Origin: Paramecium sonneborni
Taxonomy: Eukaryota > Ciliophora > Oligohymenophorea > Peniculida > Parameciidae
DNA: 64,000 nt
Direction: 5' to 3'
Assembly (NCBI GenBank): GCA_905182985.1
Contig: CAJJDN010000066.1
Span: 17,204-81,203, forward strand
Position numbers and translations under genes: made by a program. Positions 24,639 through 36,826 of the stretch are shown here, piece after piece; within the stretch, counting starts at the first letter, position 1; each line of letters begins with the position of its first letter. The notes below the pieces were generated by a model. The model was not told the origin of the DNA. It ran no database searches and worked only from the letters and a program-made list of their open reading frames with translations.

Positions 24639-26764
24639 TCAGGCTTTATTTATAATATCTTCTTCGAATTCTTTAATTTTAATACCATTTTTATACTCTC
24701 CCTTCAATACTCCTGTATATTCCCCAAAACAAAAACCAAAATCCAAATCGATCCAATTACCATTTTTCAAACCTTTTTCATTATATTGACCCCCTGCACT
24801 ATGAAAAATTAAAAAAAAATAAGTATTACATAATTTAAAAATCTTGTTTTGGATTCTTTTTATATAGTATATTCCATTAGCCTAATTTCTTACCATTTAA
24901 GTAATTTCCTTACAGAATTACTTAATTAGAACTGATTTTAGAAAAAAATTTACAGCTTAAAATTATCAATCAATTCCAACCATTAACCATTTTTAAATCC
25001 TTTTTCATCATAAGCCCCTCCACCACTAAATTTATAAAAAATATATTAAAACATTTATTTAAATCTGTCTTTTTCATGATATCTTAATTAAATTTTCCAT
25101 TAGCCTATTTTATTTCCTTTTAAATAATCTCCAACCAAAGTTACCTAACAAATACTAAGTAAAATATCTTTAAATTAAATACCTATGAAAGTTTTAAAAA
25201 GGTTCTACCCATCTTCCGTTTTTAACTTCTAAATCATCATAATTGCCTTCACCTCTTCATATAATAATAATTATTACATTTTAACAAAAGTGTCCTTTAT
25301 TTTATACCTGTACTTTGTTATCCATTTTCCTTTTCTTTTTCCATTTTCATATTCTCCAGTCTCGATCATTTAATTTTATCTAATTGTAAAGGATAAAATT
25401 ATTAATTTACATCAAGAAATTATCATTTGTATCCTTCCATTTGCCAATTTTTCTTCCATAAATGTCATAATTCCCTCCTCCTCTAAATATCAATAAGCAG
25501 ATAAATACATTATAATAAATTTATGTTTTTCATTTAATCTAAATTTGATTGTCCACATTCCTTATTTTTTCCCTTAAACATATTCCCCTTCCAAAATAAT
25601 CTAGGATGTGCTTTTATAAATTTCTATTTAATACTCTTTAAAATTTTCATCTAATTCTATCCATTATCCTGTTTTTAATTCATTTTCATCATATGAGCCT
25701 CCTCCTCTAAGATTAAGTTTGTATTCATATTACATAATTTAATATTCTCTATCAACACTCATATAACTAAATTAAGTGTCCCACTTTCCTTATTTCTTGC
25801 CATTTTTATATTCTCCCAAATAATAAATGTCGCATATACTAATTGTTATCATACATCAAAAACCTAAAATCCTTTTCATGTATTTCAATCCAATTCCCAT
25901 TTTTTTCTCCTTATTTATTATACTCTCCTCCACCACTATCAATATAAATTGATAAACTTACATCAATTATTTTTAATCAGCAAAATCAGATTAAAAATAA
26001 GTATCCCATTTACCAAATTTTACCCCATTGTTATATTTTCCTCTATAAGTTAAAACATTATCTCTAACAATTAATATATTTTAACCTACTATAATAATCA
26101 CAAAGTTCAACCCAAGTTCCATTTTTTTATCCATTTTCATTATAAATTCCATTAGCTCTATAATTAAGTTTTAAAATTTACATTTGTTAATTTTCAAAAT
26201 AATAAACCCATTCTCCTTATTTTAAACCTTATTTATACATTCCTTAAATAGTAACCTTAGATAAGCTTATTTAAATAAATAAATGAAAAATTTACTCAAA
26301 GAAATTTGGAAATAAATCTATCCATTTTCCTTATTTTTAACCGTTTTCATTATACATTCCTCCAACATTTAAATTAGATTCTCTCCAAAAAGCATTCCAT
26401 TTTTTAATTTTCTGTTTATTCTTTCCAAACTCTCCTTCCCATCTAAGATATTTAACTTATTCTAGGTTTCTCATAATCTCAGGCTAAACTGTTGTATCAA
26501 TGATTTATTATCTAATTTATTTATTAAATTAAGAATTACTCTCTTAATATATTTCCATCCACAATATATTTTATTTATTTGTCTTTTGTATATTCCACAA
26601 AAAATTTTATTGATCTTAGATTATTATCTATATACTAAACTCCTATTTCTTCTTATTTTCCTTCTTACCATGTCTATTATTCAACTACTATAATTATAAA
26701 TAAACTTGCTACATTTGACTTATTTTTAAACTTAATCGTTACTTTTGCTTCTTTTGGATTTCAT
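24639..26764 (-). CDS. MORN-like repeat protein, many small exons
   Basis: ATG 26764 (MKSKRSKSNDQ) to TGA 24639-24641, with about sixteen introns of mostly 22-31 nt. The N-terminal 110 residues include a family domain (IKFFVEYTKDKQIKYIVDG) and RWEGEFGKN. About ten repeats then alternate the two half-units 'GGG.Y...G.K.G.W.EL' and 'G.Y.NG.K.GKWD'. The last exon ends GEYKNGIKIKEFEEDI. Many introns split the same ATA/ATT codon just before GGG, and others fall after an AG pair, so exon borders follow the repeat units. One intron near 25262-25316 would have to be about 55 nt and is uncertain. MORN-type proteins usually act as membrane-linked scaffolds; here function is unknown. The whole frame was followed by eye, and some splice sites may be shifted by a few bases. 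Confidence 0.8.
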
Positions 26765-27480
26765 AAATTAAATTAATTAAAATCTAAATAATAATTATTG
26801 ATTAAAGTAAAATATAATTATGAAATAAACATAATAATAACTAAAAACTTAAAAAAATTTTTTTAAAATCAATGTCAGATCCAATTTATTTCTTTTTTTG
26901 AATTAATCCATTACTTTACAAAAAATAAATGATTTCAGAAATGTTCAAAATATTTTGCAAACTAAAATATGTCATTCTTCAATTACATTAAATTCAATCA
27001 CAGTTATAAGTTAAAATAAAGCTAGATGAAAATTTAAAGGCAATTTCAAAAAGGTAATTTAAATAGAGGAGATCAAAATCAATAGTTAAAATTAAGAAAA
27101 TTTATGAATAAATGAATAATTATATGATTAAAAAAAAAACTAAAATACTATTTTTATTAAAATCATTAGTAATTCTTCATTCATTTATCAAACAAAGACA
27201 TATTTAGATAAAATTAAATAAAAAATTTCTTATTCTCTTTAAAGTAATGTTGAGGGATTCCATAATTTTATATAGACGGTTGTAAAAATATAGTTCAAAA
27301 AATATTGTAAACAAATTCAATATTCAAATATAATAAAATATTAATTGAACATATCTAAATACAATAATCGATTGGAAATAATTTTAATTGTATTAATACG
27401 AAGGAATAAAAGAGAGATGAAATGACTTTTGATTTATTTTATAAATGTTTTACTTTTATGTTTTTGCTTAATTATTTTTT
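26765..27480. other. shared upstream region of two divergent genes
   Basis: 716 bp between the divergent starts at 26764 (minus) and 27481 (plus). AT-rich with long A and T runs; it presumably contains both promoters. No motif stands out. Confidence 0.5.
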
Positions 27481-28560
27481 ATGAATTAAGATTAGAACAA
27501 GAATGACTTTAAATATTTATCATATGAAGTATTTGCCACTTAAGAAATATAAGGGTGTCTTACAATGGCTTTAAATAATTAATAAAATCTGCTTTTAGTA
27601 GCAACTAAATGTTTTTTAAAAATAGCATTTTTTAATGGTAAATAGATAAAATTTTATTAATCTCTAAGTTAAGGTCTAAAATATACCCCAATTATTAAAT
27701 TTTAAGAGATAAGATAAAACTTTGTTGCAAATGATGGTTTCGCATCAATTAAAATTTGGTCATTTAACTTGATGTCAAAGCCGAAATTTATTTAAAAGTT
27801 AAAAGGCCATAAGCGTTCAATTAGTTGTTTAATCTTTAATAACAAAGAAGATTTTATCATAACAGGAGCCCATGATCTTAGCATAATTTTCTGGAAAAAA
27901 ATATCCGAACAATGGAGCTTTTCATAAAATATCAAATGCCACAGATCAATAGTAAATGGATTGTCAATAAATCCATCTGGAAATACAGTGATTTCTTGTT
28001 CTTATGATTGTTCTATTTCAGTTATTTAATATTCTAATTCTTCCTAAACTTGGGAAGTTTCTTAAACTATTAAAGCAGACTCATTGGGCTTTGCTATATA
28101 GTTTATTTCTGATTAAGTATTTATTTATTAACCAGCTCGTTTGAATCTGAAATAATTTGGAGAAGCTTATATTGCTGGGATCGATAAATTCATTATTTAT
28201 TAAATTGATGCTAATAATATTTATAAAAAAAAGAAGGAATTAGATGTGCCAGGAAAAGGATAAATTTGCGAGAATATATTTTTTTGTAATTTTTGTGCAC
28301 ATAATGATCTTCTAGTTATGAAGAATGGCTCATAGATTGTTGTAATAAAAATAATTAATAATTAAATTATTGATTTAGAATAGGAAGATAATAAATATGA
28401 TTTTGAATTAAAATAGGTCATTAGTTTTGATCCTAATGTATGTTAAGGAAAAATTTTTGGAACTATGAGTTCAAATGGTGAATTTCTGCTGATTTCTAAT
28501 TATCAATCTGAAATAATTGAAATAAGGAAATGTTTTTACAATGAAAAATTAAAAGAATGA
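27481..28560 (+). CDS. WD40-like repeat protein (short ciliate family)
   Basis: One exon, 359 codons, ATG 27481 to TGA 28558-28560, with many TAA/TAG glutamines. After a 30-residue start (MNQDQNKNDFKYLSYEVF), degenerate WD repeats are visible: LLLVATKCFLKIAFF, DGFASIKIWSF, GHKRSISCLIF..ITGAHDLSIIFW, CHRSIVNGLSINPSGN..SCSYDCSISV. The later repeats lack GH and WD. The family, with its KYTPIIKF insert, is recognisable as a Paramecium-expanded set that probably folds into a single seven-blade propeller. It is unrelated in detail to the 13-repeat gene at 2.5 kb. Molecular role unknown. Confidence 0.85.
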
Positions 28561-29284
28561 TATGTCAAATGAATATTTCAACAAATATATTCTAAAATTT
28601 ATTTTTTGATTTATTAAATGTTATAATTTGATAGCATATATTTAATTTAATATAAGGTAGTTGTTATTTTCACCTTGAAATAATTGAGGGTTTCTAATTA
28701 AATATTGGAGAAATCATTTTTTTTCTTTTTGAATTTTTCATTGTTATAATTACCATTTTATTCTAGTTATTCTAACTATTTTAAAAGCTTTAAATTCTAA
28801 AATTATTAAATTAAAATTAAAAAGACTTTAAATTCATTTCTATATTTGATCTAAGTAAATTATACAAATTTAATAATTGATTTTTATTATTTATAATGAT
28901 AATTAATTAAATTTCTGAAATAATTGACATAATCGTCTAACGGTAATCTAATTCTAGTCATGTTTCTGATTTTAGATTTAAAACTTAAATTAAATTATTT
29001 ATATTTTGTTAATTACGTAAAACAAATTTTGTAATAAAAAATTATTAGAGAGGAACAGGAATGTTGTGCTAACTTATAATATTCGAAATAAGTTTTATTA
29101 GATTATGCTAATAGTAGAAATATATACAGAAAACCACTACACTAGAATGATTTCTACTGGTGATAATATGATCAAATAATGATAGATATAAACTATTAAA
29201 GGTCTTTAAACTGAAAATATCTTAAAATAATAGAATATCAAATAATTTGAATTAAACTGTTTGATATTAATTGTAAATAATAAA
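28561..29284. other. spacer between convergent genes
   Basis: Lies between the stop of the WD40-like gene (plus) and the stop of the Gln/Gly-rich gene fragment (minus). AT-rich, no further gene seen. The duplicated block starts inside it at 28945. Confidence 0.5.
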
Positions 29285-30637
29285 TCATGATATGAGGAAA
29301 ATAATGACCAACAAAAGTGTAGACCATTGATATCCATAATCGTTTTCACATTCTGTTTATCCAATAATTCCACAATCTGGTTTGTTATATAATTTAGCTT
29401 CTTCAGCGGTTGGACATGAAGAATTAGCATCCTTCTTAATACATTCTAAAGTAGTAGAACCAACAGCTTTAGCAGATGAAACTTCAGTACCATCAGAAAT
29501 AGTAGTAGAATCTTCTAGAAATCTGAATCGACGAGTTGGATTTTAAAGTTTACCATTAACAGAGAATTCAACATTATTAGCTAGAATATCAACATTAAGA
29601 GTATAAATAGTTTAACCAGGTTATTATTATTATTATGTTGGTTTTAATTTTTTATTGACTCCATCACCAGTAATAGTAACATCAGCGTCACCAACTTTCC
29701 ATTATTCAAATCCAGTTTATTTGACTCTTTAAACAACAAAGAAATTTTGACCAGCAAAGACCTAAGGTTATTCAACTAAAGTTTAACAGGTTTAGTCACT
29801 GCAAAATCCTACTTCAGTTTCTGCTCTTGAAACACAATTATCTTCAGTTGCACAAGCAGGAGTATCATCTTAAGCTTCAGATTAGGTTTGAGCTGCTAAG
29901 ACATTTCCATCCAAATCTATTGCTACAAAGAATGTGAAGAAAAATTAAACTAATTTTTTTTCTTAGATAGTTAGTTTCACTGAATAATAACCTGTATATA
30001 CAATCTTGTCTGTTTATTCATCTTTGAATAATTTACTATCAATTTCTGAATTTGAAATTGTGAATTCCCAAATTCGTAATTTTTTATCATCATCATAATT
30101 ACTTGTTACTGTTGAATCATCTAATGTTTCACTTAAAAAACTAGGTCTATATCGATAGATTGATCTTTCTATACAAGCATTTGCATTTCCATCTGATTTT
30201 ATTAGAGGTTTATCTTTATTATCAGGGAAAATCAATTAAACAACAACATCTTTATTCTCGTTGAAATCAGCCTTACCATCAAATTTCATTGGAAGCTTCT
30301 TCTTTCCACCTTCTTATTTACTTTAAACTTTTTCTAAATTTTCACATGTTTAAGCAACACATCTATCTTTGAAAACTATTTCATTTTCAGCACAAGTAAC
30401 TTCAACTTCAACACATTATTCTTATTATTCTGAATCTTGATTCCATTATCCTTTTGATTAAGGAGGAGGTCCTTAAGGTTTTTATCCTTGACCTTGACCT
30501 TGGCCCTAACCTTAGCCTTGACCTTATCCTTGGCCCTAACCTTATCCTTACTATCCTAATCCTTGTCCTTATCCTTGTCCTTATCCTTAACCTTATCCTT
30601 GTTATCCTTAACCTTATCCTTGCTATCCTTATCCTTG
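28945..30637. repeat. 1693-bp direct repeat, copy 1 (runs into gap)
   Basis: Identical, as far as read, to 30940-32632 (offset 1995). Copy 1 ends at the last base before the N gap and copy 2 begins at the first base after it. This is the signature of two contigs that overlap in truth but were placed side by side, the gap lying in the simple-sequence part of a gene. Confidence 0.95.
29285..30637 (-). pseudogene. 3' part of the Gln/Gly-rich secreted protein gene, copy before the gap
   Basis: Same C-terminal domain and stop (29285-29287) as the complete gene ending at 31280. It begins in the GQ repeat region at the gap edge. Very likely the same locus represented twice. Confidence 0.85.
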
Positions 30638-30939
30638 NNNNNNNNNNNNNNNNNNNNNNNNNNNNNNNNNNNNNNNNNNNNNNNNNNNNNNNNNNNNNNN
30701 NNNNNNNNNNNNNNNNNNNNNNNNNNNNNNNNNNNNNNNNNNNNNNNNNNNNNNNNNNNNNNNNNNNNNNNNNNNNNNNNNNNNNNNNNNNNNNNNNNNN
30801 NNNNNNNNNNNNNNNNNNNNNNNNNNNNNNNNNNNNNNNNNNNNNNNNNNNNNNNNNNNNNNNNNNNNNNNNNNNNNNNNNNNNNNNNNNNNNNNNNNNN
30901 NNNNNNNNNNNNNNNNNNNNNNNNNNNNNNNNNNNNNNN
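30638..30939. other. assembly gap (302 N)
   Basis: N run between two identical contig ends; probably a false gap. Confidence 0.99.
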
Positions 30940-32632
30940 AATCTAATTCTAGTCATGTTTCTGATTTTAGATTTAAAACTTAAATTAAATTATTTATATT
31001 TTGTTAATTACGTAAAACAAATTTTGTAATAAAAAATTATTAGAGAGGAACAGGAATGTTGTGCTAACTTATAATATTCGAAATAAGTTTTATTAGATTA
31101 TGCTAATAGTAGAAATATATACAGAAAACCACTACACTAGAATGATTTCTACTGGTGATAATATGATCAAATAATGATAGATATAAACTATTAAAGGTCT
31201 TTAAACTGAAAATATCTTAAAATAATAGAATATCAAATAATTTGAATTAAACTGTTTGATATTAATTGTAAATAATAAATCATGATATGAGGAAAATAAT
31301 GACCAACAAAAGTGTAGACCATTGATATCCATAATCGTTTTCACATTCTGTTTATCCAATAATTCCACAATCTGGTTTGTTATATAATTTAGCTTCTTCA
31401 GCGGTTGGACATGAAGAATTAGCATCCTTCTTAATACATTCTAAAGTAGTAGAACCAACAGCTTTAGCAGATGAAACTTCAGTACCATCAGAAATAGTAG
31501 TAGAATCTTCTAGAAATCTGAATCGACGAGTTGGATTTTAAAGTTTACCATTAACAGAGAATTCAACATTATTAGCTAGAATATCAACATTAAGAGTATA
31601 AATAGTTTAACCAGGTTATTATTATTATTATGTTGGTTTTAATTTTTTATTGACTCCATCACCAGTAATAGTAACATCAGCGTCACCAACTTTCCATTAT
31701 TCAAATCCAGTTTATTTGACTCTTTAAACAACAAAGAAATTTTGACCAGCAAAGACCTAAGGTTATTCAACTAAAGTTTAACAGGTTTAGTCACTGCAAA
31801 ATCCTACTTCAGTTTCTGCTCTTGAAACACAATTATCTTCAGTTGCACAAGCAGGAGTATCATCTTAAGCTTCAGATTAGGTTTGAGCTGCTAAGACATT
31901 TCCATCCAAATCTATTGCTACAAAGAATGTGAAGAAAAATTAAACTAATTTTTTTTCTTAGATAGTTAGTTTCACTGAATAATAACCTGTATATACAATC
32001 TTGTCTGTTTATTCATCTTTGAATAATTTACTATCAATTTCTGAATTTGAAATTGTGAATTCCCAAATTCGTAATTTTTTATCATCATCATAATTACTTG
32101 TTACTGTTGAATCATCTAATGTTTCACTTAAAAAACTAGGTCTATATCGATAGATTGATCTTTCTATACAAGCATTTGCATTTCCATCTGATTTTATTAG
32201 AGGTTTATCTTTATTATCAGGGAAAATCAATTAAACAACAACATCTTTATTCTCGTTGAAATCAGCCTTACCATCAAATTTCATTGGAAGCTTCTTCTTT
32301 CCACCTTCTTATTTACTTTAAACTTTTTCTAAATTTTCACATGTTTAAGCAACACATCTATCTTTGAAAACTATTTCATTTTCAGCACAAGTAACTTCAA
32401 CTTCAACACATTATTCTTATTATTCTGAATCTTGATTCCATTATCCTTTTGATTAAGGAGGAGGTCCTTAAGGTTTTTATCCTTGACCTTGACCTTGGCC
32501 CTAACCTTAGCCTTGACCTTATCCTTGGCCCTAACCTTATCCTTACTATCCTAATCCTTGTCCTTATCCTTGTCCTTATCCTTAACCTTATCCTTGTTAT
32601 CCTTAACCTTATCCTTGCTATCCTTATCCTTG
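30940..32632. repeat. 1693-bp direct repeat, copy 2
   Basis: Matches 28945-30637. It continues into the rest of the Gln/Gly-rich gene, which copy 1 lacks. Confidence 0.95.
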
Positions 32633-33511
32633 GCCTTGCTATCCTTGTCCTTATCCTTGCTATCCTTGTCCTTATCCTTGCTATCCTTAACCTTATCCTT
32701 GTTATCCTTATCCTTACTATCCTTATCCTTGGCCTTATCCCATTTACCCTTATCCTTATCCCATTGGCCCTTGTGTTGAACCGGATCCCATTTACCCTTA
32801 AGTTGATTATCCTTATTAAGATTAACCTTATCCTGTTCCCATCTATCCTTGTTATTAACCACCTTATTATTATCCACCTGGTCTTTAAGTTCCACCTTAT
32901 TATGTTCCACCTTATTATTATCCACTTTGTTATTATGTTCCAACCTATTATTATCCACCTTATTATTATCCACCTGGTCTTTATGTTCCAGATGGCTATT
33001 ACATTCCACCAGGTTATTATGTTCCTGCACTAGGTTGTTATTAAGTTCCTGGTGGATATTATCCCATACCAGGTTGTTATTAAGGTGTTGATGTACCTGA
33101 AGGTTATTATTAATTTTATTAACCTGGAAGTTGATTTCCAGGAAGAATTTATTAACTTGGTTGTTGTTCTTGTTATTAAACCTATGGTTATCCTTCTTAT
33201 TGTCCTTATTTTGGTTAGCATTTCTTAGCCTTTCCTCCTTTTTGTTGACCACCTTATCCCATACCGCCTTATTACATACCTCCTTATTATTATACACCTA
33301 TAAAACATAAGATATTTTTATATACCTGTTGTATTTTATTATCCTTATTAGTCATAGGGTGCACCTTACATACCATCAGAACTTCCAGGAACAGCTAAAA
33401 TATTATAAATCTAATCATCTTACTTTGACCATCTTATGAAGATCCTTGAGGAGTTTATGTAAAGATGGAAGAGACTATACAAAACAAAAGTAATATTTTC
33501 ATCATTTTCAT
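31280..33511 (-). CDS. secreted or surface-anchored Gln/Gly-rich protein
   Basis: Three exons, about 724 residues, ATG 33511 to TGA 31280-31282, with introns of 29 and 28 nt close to the 5' end. Residues 1-19 form a signal peptide (MKMMKILLLFCIVSSIFT). Residues 20 to about 330 are low complexity: first QQQGG/PGG/GTQQ units, then a long run of GQ dipeptides (GQGQ, GQQGQ) coded by GGA TAA and GGA CAA. The C-terminal 390 residues are a compact domain with spaced cysteines (QCVEVEVTC, CVAQTC, ACATEDNC, CQTL). The last 12 residues are hydrophobic (STLLLVIIFLIS) and lie directly before the stop, as in GPI-anchor signals. A cell-coat or secretory-matrix role is inferred. The antisense strand gives a false leucine-rich reading frame over the repeat part. 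Confidence 0.85.
32460..32780 (-). repeat. short tandem repeats encoding Gly-Gln
   Basis: Degenerate 6- to 15-base units (ggataa, ggacaa, ggatag on the minus strand) within the protein-coding sequence. The same stretch caused the contig break at 30637. Repeat number is likely to vary between copies or strains. Confidence 0.8.
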
Positions 33512-34213
33512 TTCAAGTAATTAAATTATGATTTTCTCAAATTTAATTATCGGGGTTTTAAACTACTGAAGGCTCATTATTTGTTTTATTTATAGATAAA
33601 ATCCAAATACTATTTAATCCAAACTTTATTTTAACTTCTAGATTCCATTAAACTTATTTTACTCTCTTACTACTTGATATCTACTCATAAACAGCAATAA
33701 TTTTACTAAGTTTTTCAATTATTATCTCATTCCACTGTTCTCTACTTGTCTTATTTATAATATGAACCTAAAAAACCCAATTTAATAGGATTCAGCTATA
33801 AAGAAAAGGTCAGTTTGATATTCGGTTGATAAACAATAAATTCTTAGAAAATTCTAAGAAGCTTCTCATTTATTATTTAAAAGTTTAGATAATTTTAATT
33901 AGAGAAATCAAAATACCAATGAAAAATGATTATTAAAAAGAATTACATTATTTTATTTAGCCATTGATATGATTACTACTAATAAATTTTTGTTTGATTT
34001 ATGATAATTCTTAAAAAATGATTTTTAAAAGGGTTTAATTTAAATAGTTAAACAAAATTAATAATTTAACTTTACTAATAATAAATTAGGTATTTATGTA
34101 TTGTTTTTAGGACTACTATTCACAAGTTAAGCATTTTTTTTGATTTTATTAACAACTTATATTTATATTGTTATTTGATATTAAATTAAATAAAAATTAT
34201 ATTTAATAGAAAT
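33512..34213. other. divergent promoter region
   Basis: 702 bp between divergent starts at 33511 (minus) and 34214 (plus); AT-rich with no recognised motif. It is repeated at 37320-38021. Confidence 0.5.
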
Positions 34214-36674
34214 ATGAGTGAACTTGAATTTGTTTGTAAACATGATGGTCATGATGAAGAGGAGATAATAGGATTCTGTTTAAATTAAAAATGTTAAATA
34301 GAAGCACAGATTTGTTTAAAATGTTGCTGGGATAAACATACAGATCATGAAGATGATTGTAAGACTTTTAAACAAATATCCAATTTATTGAAAAAAAATA
34401 AAAAAGCATTACCAAGTTAAAATGATGAAGTAATTAACAAATTGAAAGAAATATAAACCAAAAGTGAAAAATTATGCTAATCAAATAATATTGGTTATGA
34501 AAAATTGGATGAGATTGAAAAATACTTATAAGAGAAATAATATCAAAATTGTTAAGCAGATGTATGGGTTTTAAAAAATTTCCTCAATTCTTAAGACTAA
34601 AATAATGAAAGTATTTAAGACTTCAATATTTAATTAGAATTGATATTAGAAGAACTAGAAAATATATTGAAAGCACTAAATAATTTGGGAAATCCTTAAG
34701 TTAAAGAAAAATATATATCACAATCATCAAACACAGATAACATCTAAATAAATTAAGTTGAAAAAAGACGTAAACTATAAAATATAAATTAGATTAGGAA
34801 ATTTAAGTTAATATTGAGTCATAAAGTACATCTGAACAAGCTTAATCTAAATCATAGATTAAGTAATTAAAAAATAAGGAAGATGAAATTGAAATAACTT
34901 ATGAAAAATAAACTTATCCAAAATAACCAATATAATAATCACCTTTTCTATAGACCGATTTCCAAAACAGCAAAGAGAAGTCTCCATAAGAAATTTCTTA
35001 ATAAATAGGAGTCAATTCTTCATAAATACTTTAAAATAAAGTTTAATAGCACTCTTTTTAATAAAATTTGAAATCACAAAATCCATCATTATTATTTTAA
35101 TAAATTTCTAGCTATCAAAATTAAATATCAAATCAACCTTAAGCATTCAAAACTTCTAATCCGATGATTTAAACCACTTAACCTCATTCAATTCTCACTT
35201 CCTAAATACCCCAAACACCTTAAATTATAAAATAACCCACATAACCACTTTTGTAATTAGAAAATACAAGACCTATTATATAATGTAATTTTATATTCAA
35301 TATCAATAGAGTAAAATGTAAATTAAAGTTAATTTTAATAACCAATCTAATAGTAGGGTACTTGCCCTTAATCTGAAAAAGATATTAAAACAAAATTACA
35401 ATCTGTTAATTAACAATATATGAACTAAAATCCTGAGTAATCTATATAAATTAATTTAAGGTATTAAAATCAACCCCTACCAGAAATAAATTTAAGCTAT
35501 TTACAATAAAAAAATTCTTAAAAAATATTTTCAGGTATACAACCTTAAAGTAAGAATTAGAAGATGATTTGGTGTTATTATTAAATTCTTAAGAAATTGC
35601 ATTTAAAAATGAAGAACTTCAATAAGTCTTAAATTCTTGTGATGAAGCACTTTAGACAGATCCATTCAAATACGAGTTCAATTTTAAAAAATGTAATTTA
35701 TCAAATATATATTAAGGTTTAACATTACTCAAAATGCAAAAATACAATGATGCCTTCTTTTATTGTGAAACTATGTAATAAATAAGTCCAATAAATAAAA
35801 CTTTTACTTTAAAAGGCATTGCCTTACATGGATTAAAAGATTATATTGAAGCTTTAAATAGTTATTGTATTTCAATATCTACTTAACCAACTTTTGAAAT
35901 ATATCTTTTTTAAGGTATAAAACAAACATATTTTTAGGGAAAACATTAATGGCTATGAAGGAGCATGATGTGGCTATTTAATCCTTCGAAAATTCAATAA
36001 AAATGGAACCGCAACAACACTATGGCTATTATTATAAAGGTTCTTTTATATATATAATAGGTCTTGCATTAATTGAATAAAAAAAGTTTAATCTGGCAAT
36101 GACAAATTTCGATATTGCTTTAAAATTTTCGCCAAAAAATGTTCAGGCATTAATATAAAAGGGTTAATTTTAGTAAAATATTTTAAGCAAAATGCTTAAA
36201 TAAACTATAAGCATTTAAAGAAGCTATCAAATGTGCAGATAAAGCAATTTAATTTAAACCAGATGAAGAATCTGCTTATTTTTAGAGAGGTTTTTTATGG
36301 TTAGTAATCTAGGATTTGGATTATTTAAACTAGAAGATTACCAGTAAGCATTAAAATAATTTGAAAATGTCATATAAATTTAAAATTAAATGAATGAAGC
36401 TCATTTTTATAAAGGTAAATCCAATTTCTTAAATGAGGTTAAATACTACATCATTTGGGCAAATTTCAAGAAGCTATAAAAGCATTTGATGAAGCTTTAA
36501 GAATAGAAGAAAATCCATATTATATGATAAAAAAAGGTTAAATATTTATTAAATATTAAAGCTGATACATTAAAAGCAATGGAGAATATTGAAGAAGCTG
36601 ACTTGCTTTATTAAAAAGCATAATCCATCATTTCTAATGGCATTTGGGAAAATTTAAATATTGAATAAAACTGA
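34214..36674 (+). CDS. B-box zinc finger / TPR repeat protein, copy 1
   Basis: Eleven exons; ten introns of 21-26 nt leave exactly 741 codons including TGA 36672-36674. Residues 1-60 hold a B-box-type zinc-binding motif (CKHDGHDEEEIIGFCLNQKCQ..CLKCCWDKHTDH..C). Next is a coiled-coil segment with Leu/Glu spacing, then a long Gln/Ser/Pro-rich linker (about 190-380). From about residue 420 to the end there are at least seven TPR units (for example AFKNEELQQVLNSCDEAL, FNLAMTNFDIALKFSP, FQEAIKAFDEALRIEE). TPR arrays bind protein partners; B-boxes are found in TRIM-like scaffolds. In the TPR half nearly every unit is a separate exon with the intron inside the same glycine codon. Ligand and location unknown. 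The gene is present twice through the tandem duplication. Confidence 0.88.
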
Positions 36675-36826
36675 ATATGTATTTAAACAAATGTATACAA
36701 TAATTTTATTGATCTTAACAATCTCAATTGTTCTTGATATATAAATCTATTTTTCTACTACTTTTATTCCATTTTAAAATGCTTTGATTTTTTAGATAAA
36801 TATTTAGTTTACATTATGTTATGATA
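36675..36826. other. 3' flank and duplication junction
   Basis: Short AT-rich flank of the B-box/TPR gene. At 36826/36827 the sequence jumps from ...atgttatgata straight into atgttcctgcac, the inside of the Gln/Gly-rich gene. Confidence 0.7.

Larger units (their letters stand above)
33019..36826. repeat. 3808-bp exact tandem duplication, unit 1
   Basis: The following unit, 36827-40634, begins where this one ends and repeats it at an offset of 3808, with no difference found where compared. No N separates them. The unit holds the 5' end of the Gln/Gly-rich gene, the spacer and the whole B-box/TPR gene. Confidence 0.95.

Noticed and set aside
32460..32780. Regularly spaced short repeats considered as a CRISPR array
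   Set aside because: The units are codon-like (6-15 bases), without unique spacers, and lie in a eukaryotic coding sequence.
30408..33297. Long leucine- or lysine-rich reading frames in the standard code on both strands, including one of 248 residues
   Set aside because: They are other-frame readings of the Gly-Gln repeat gene on the minus strand; the GQ frame has a signal peptide, proper introns and a conserved C-terminal domain.
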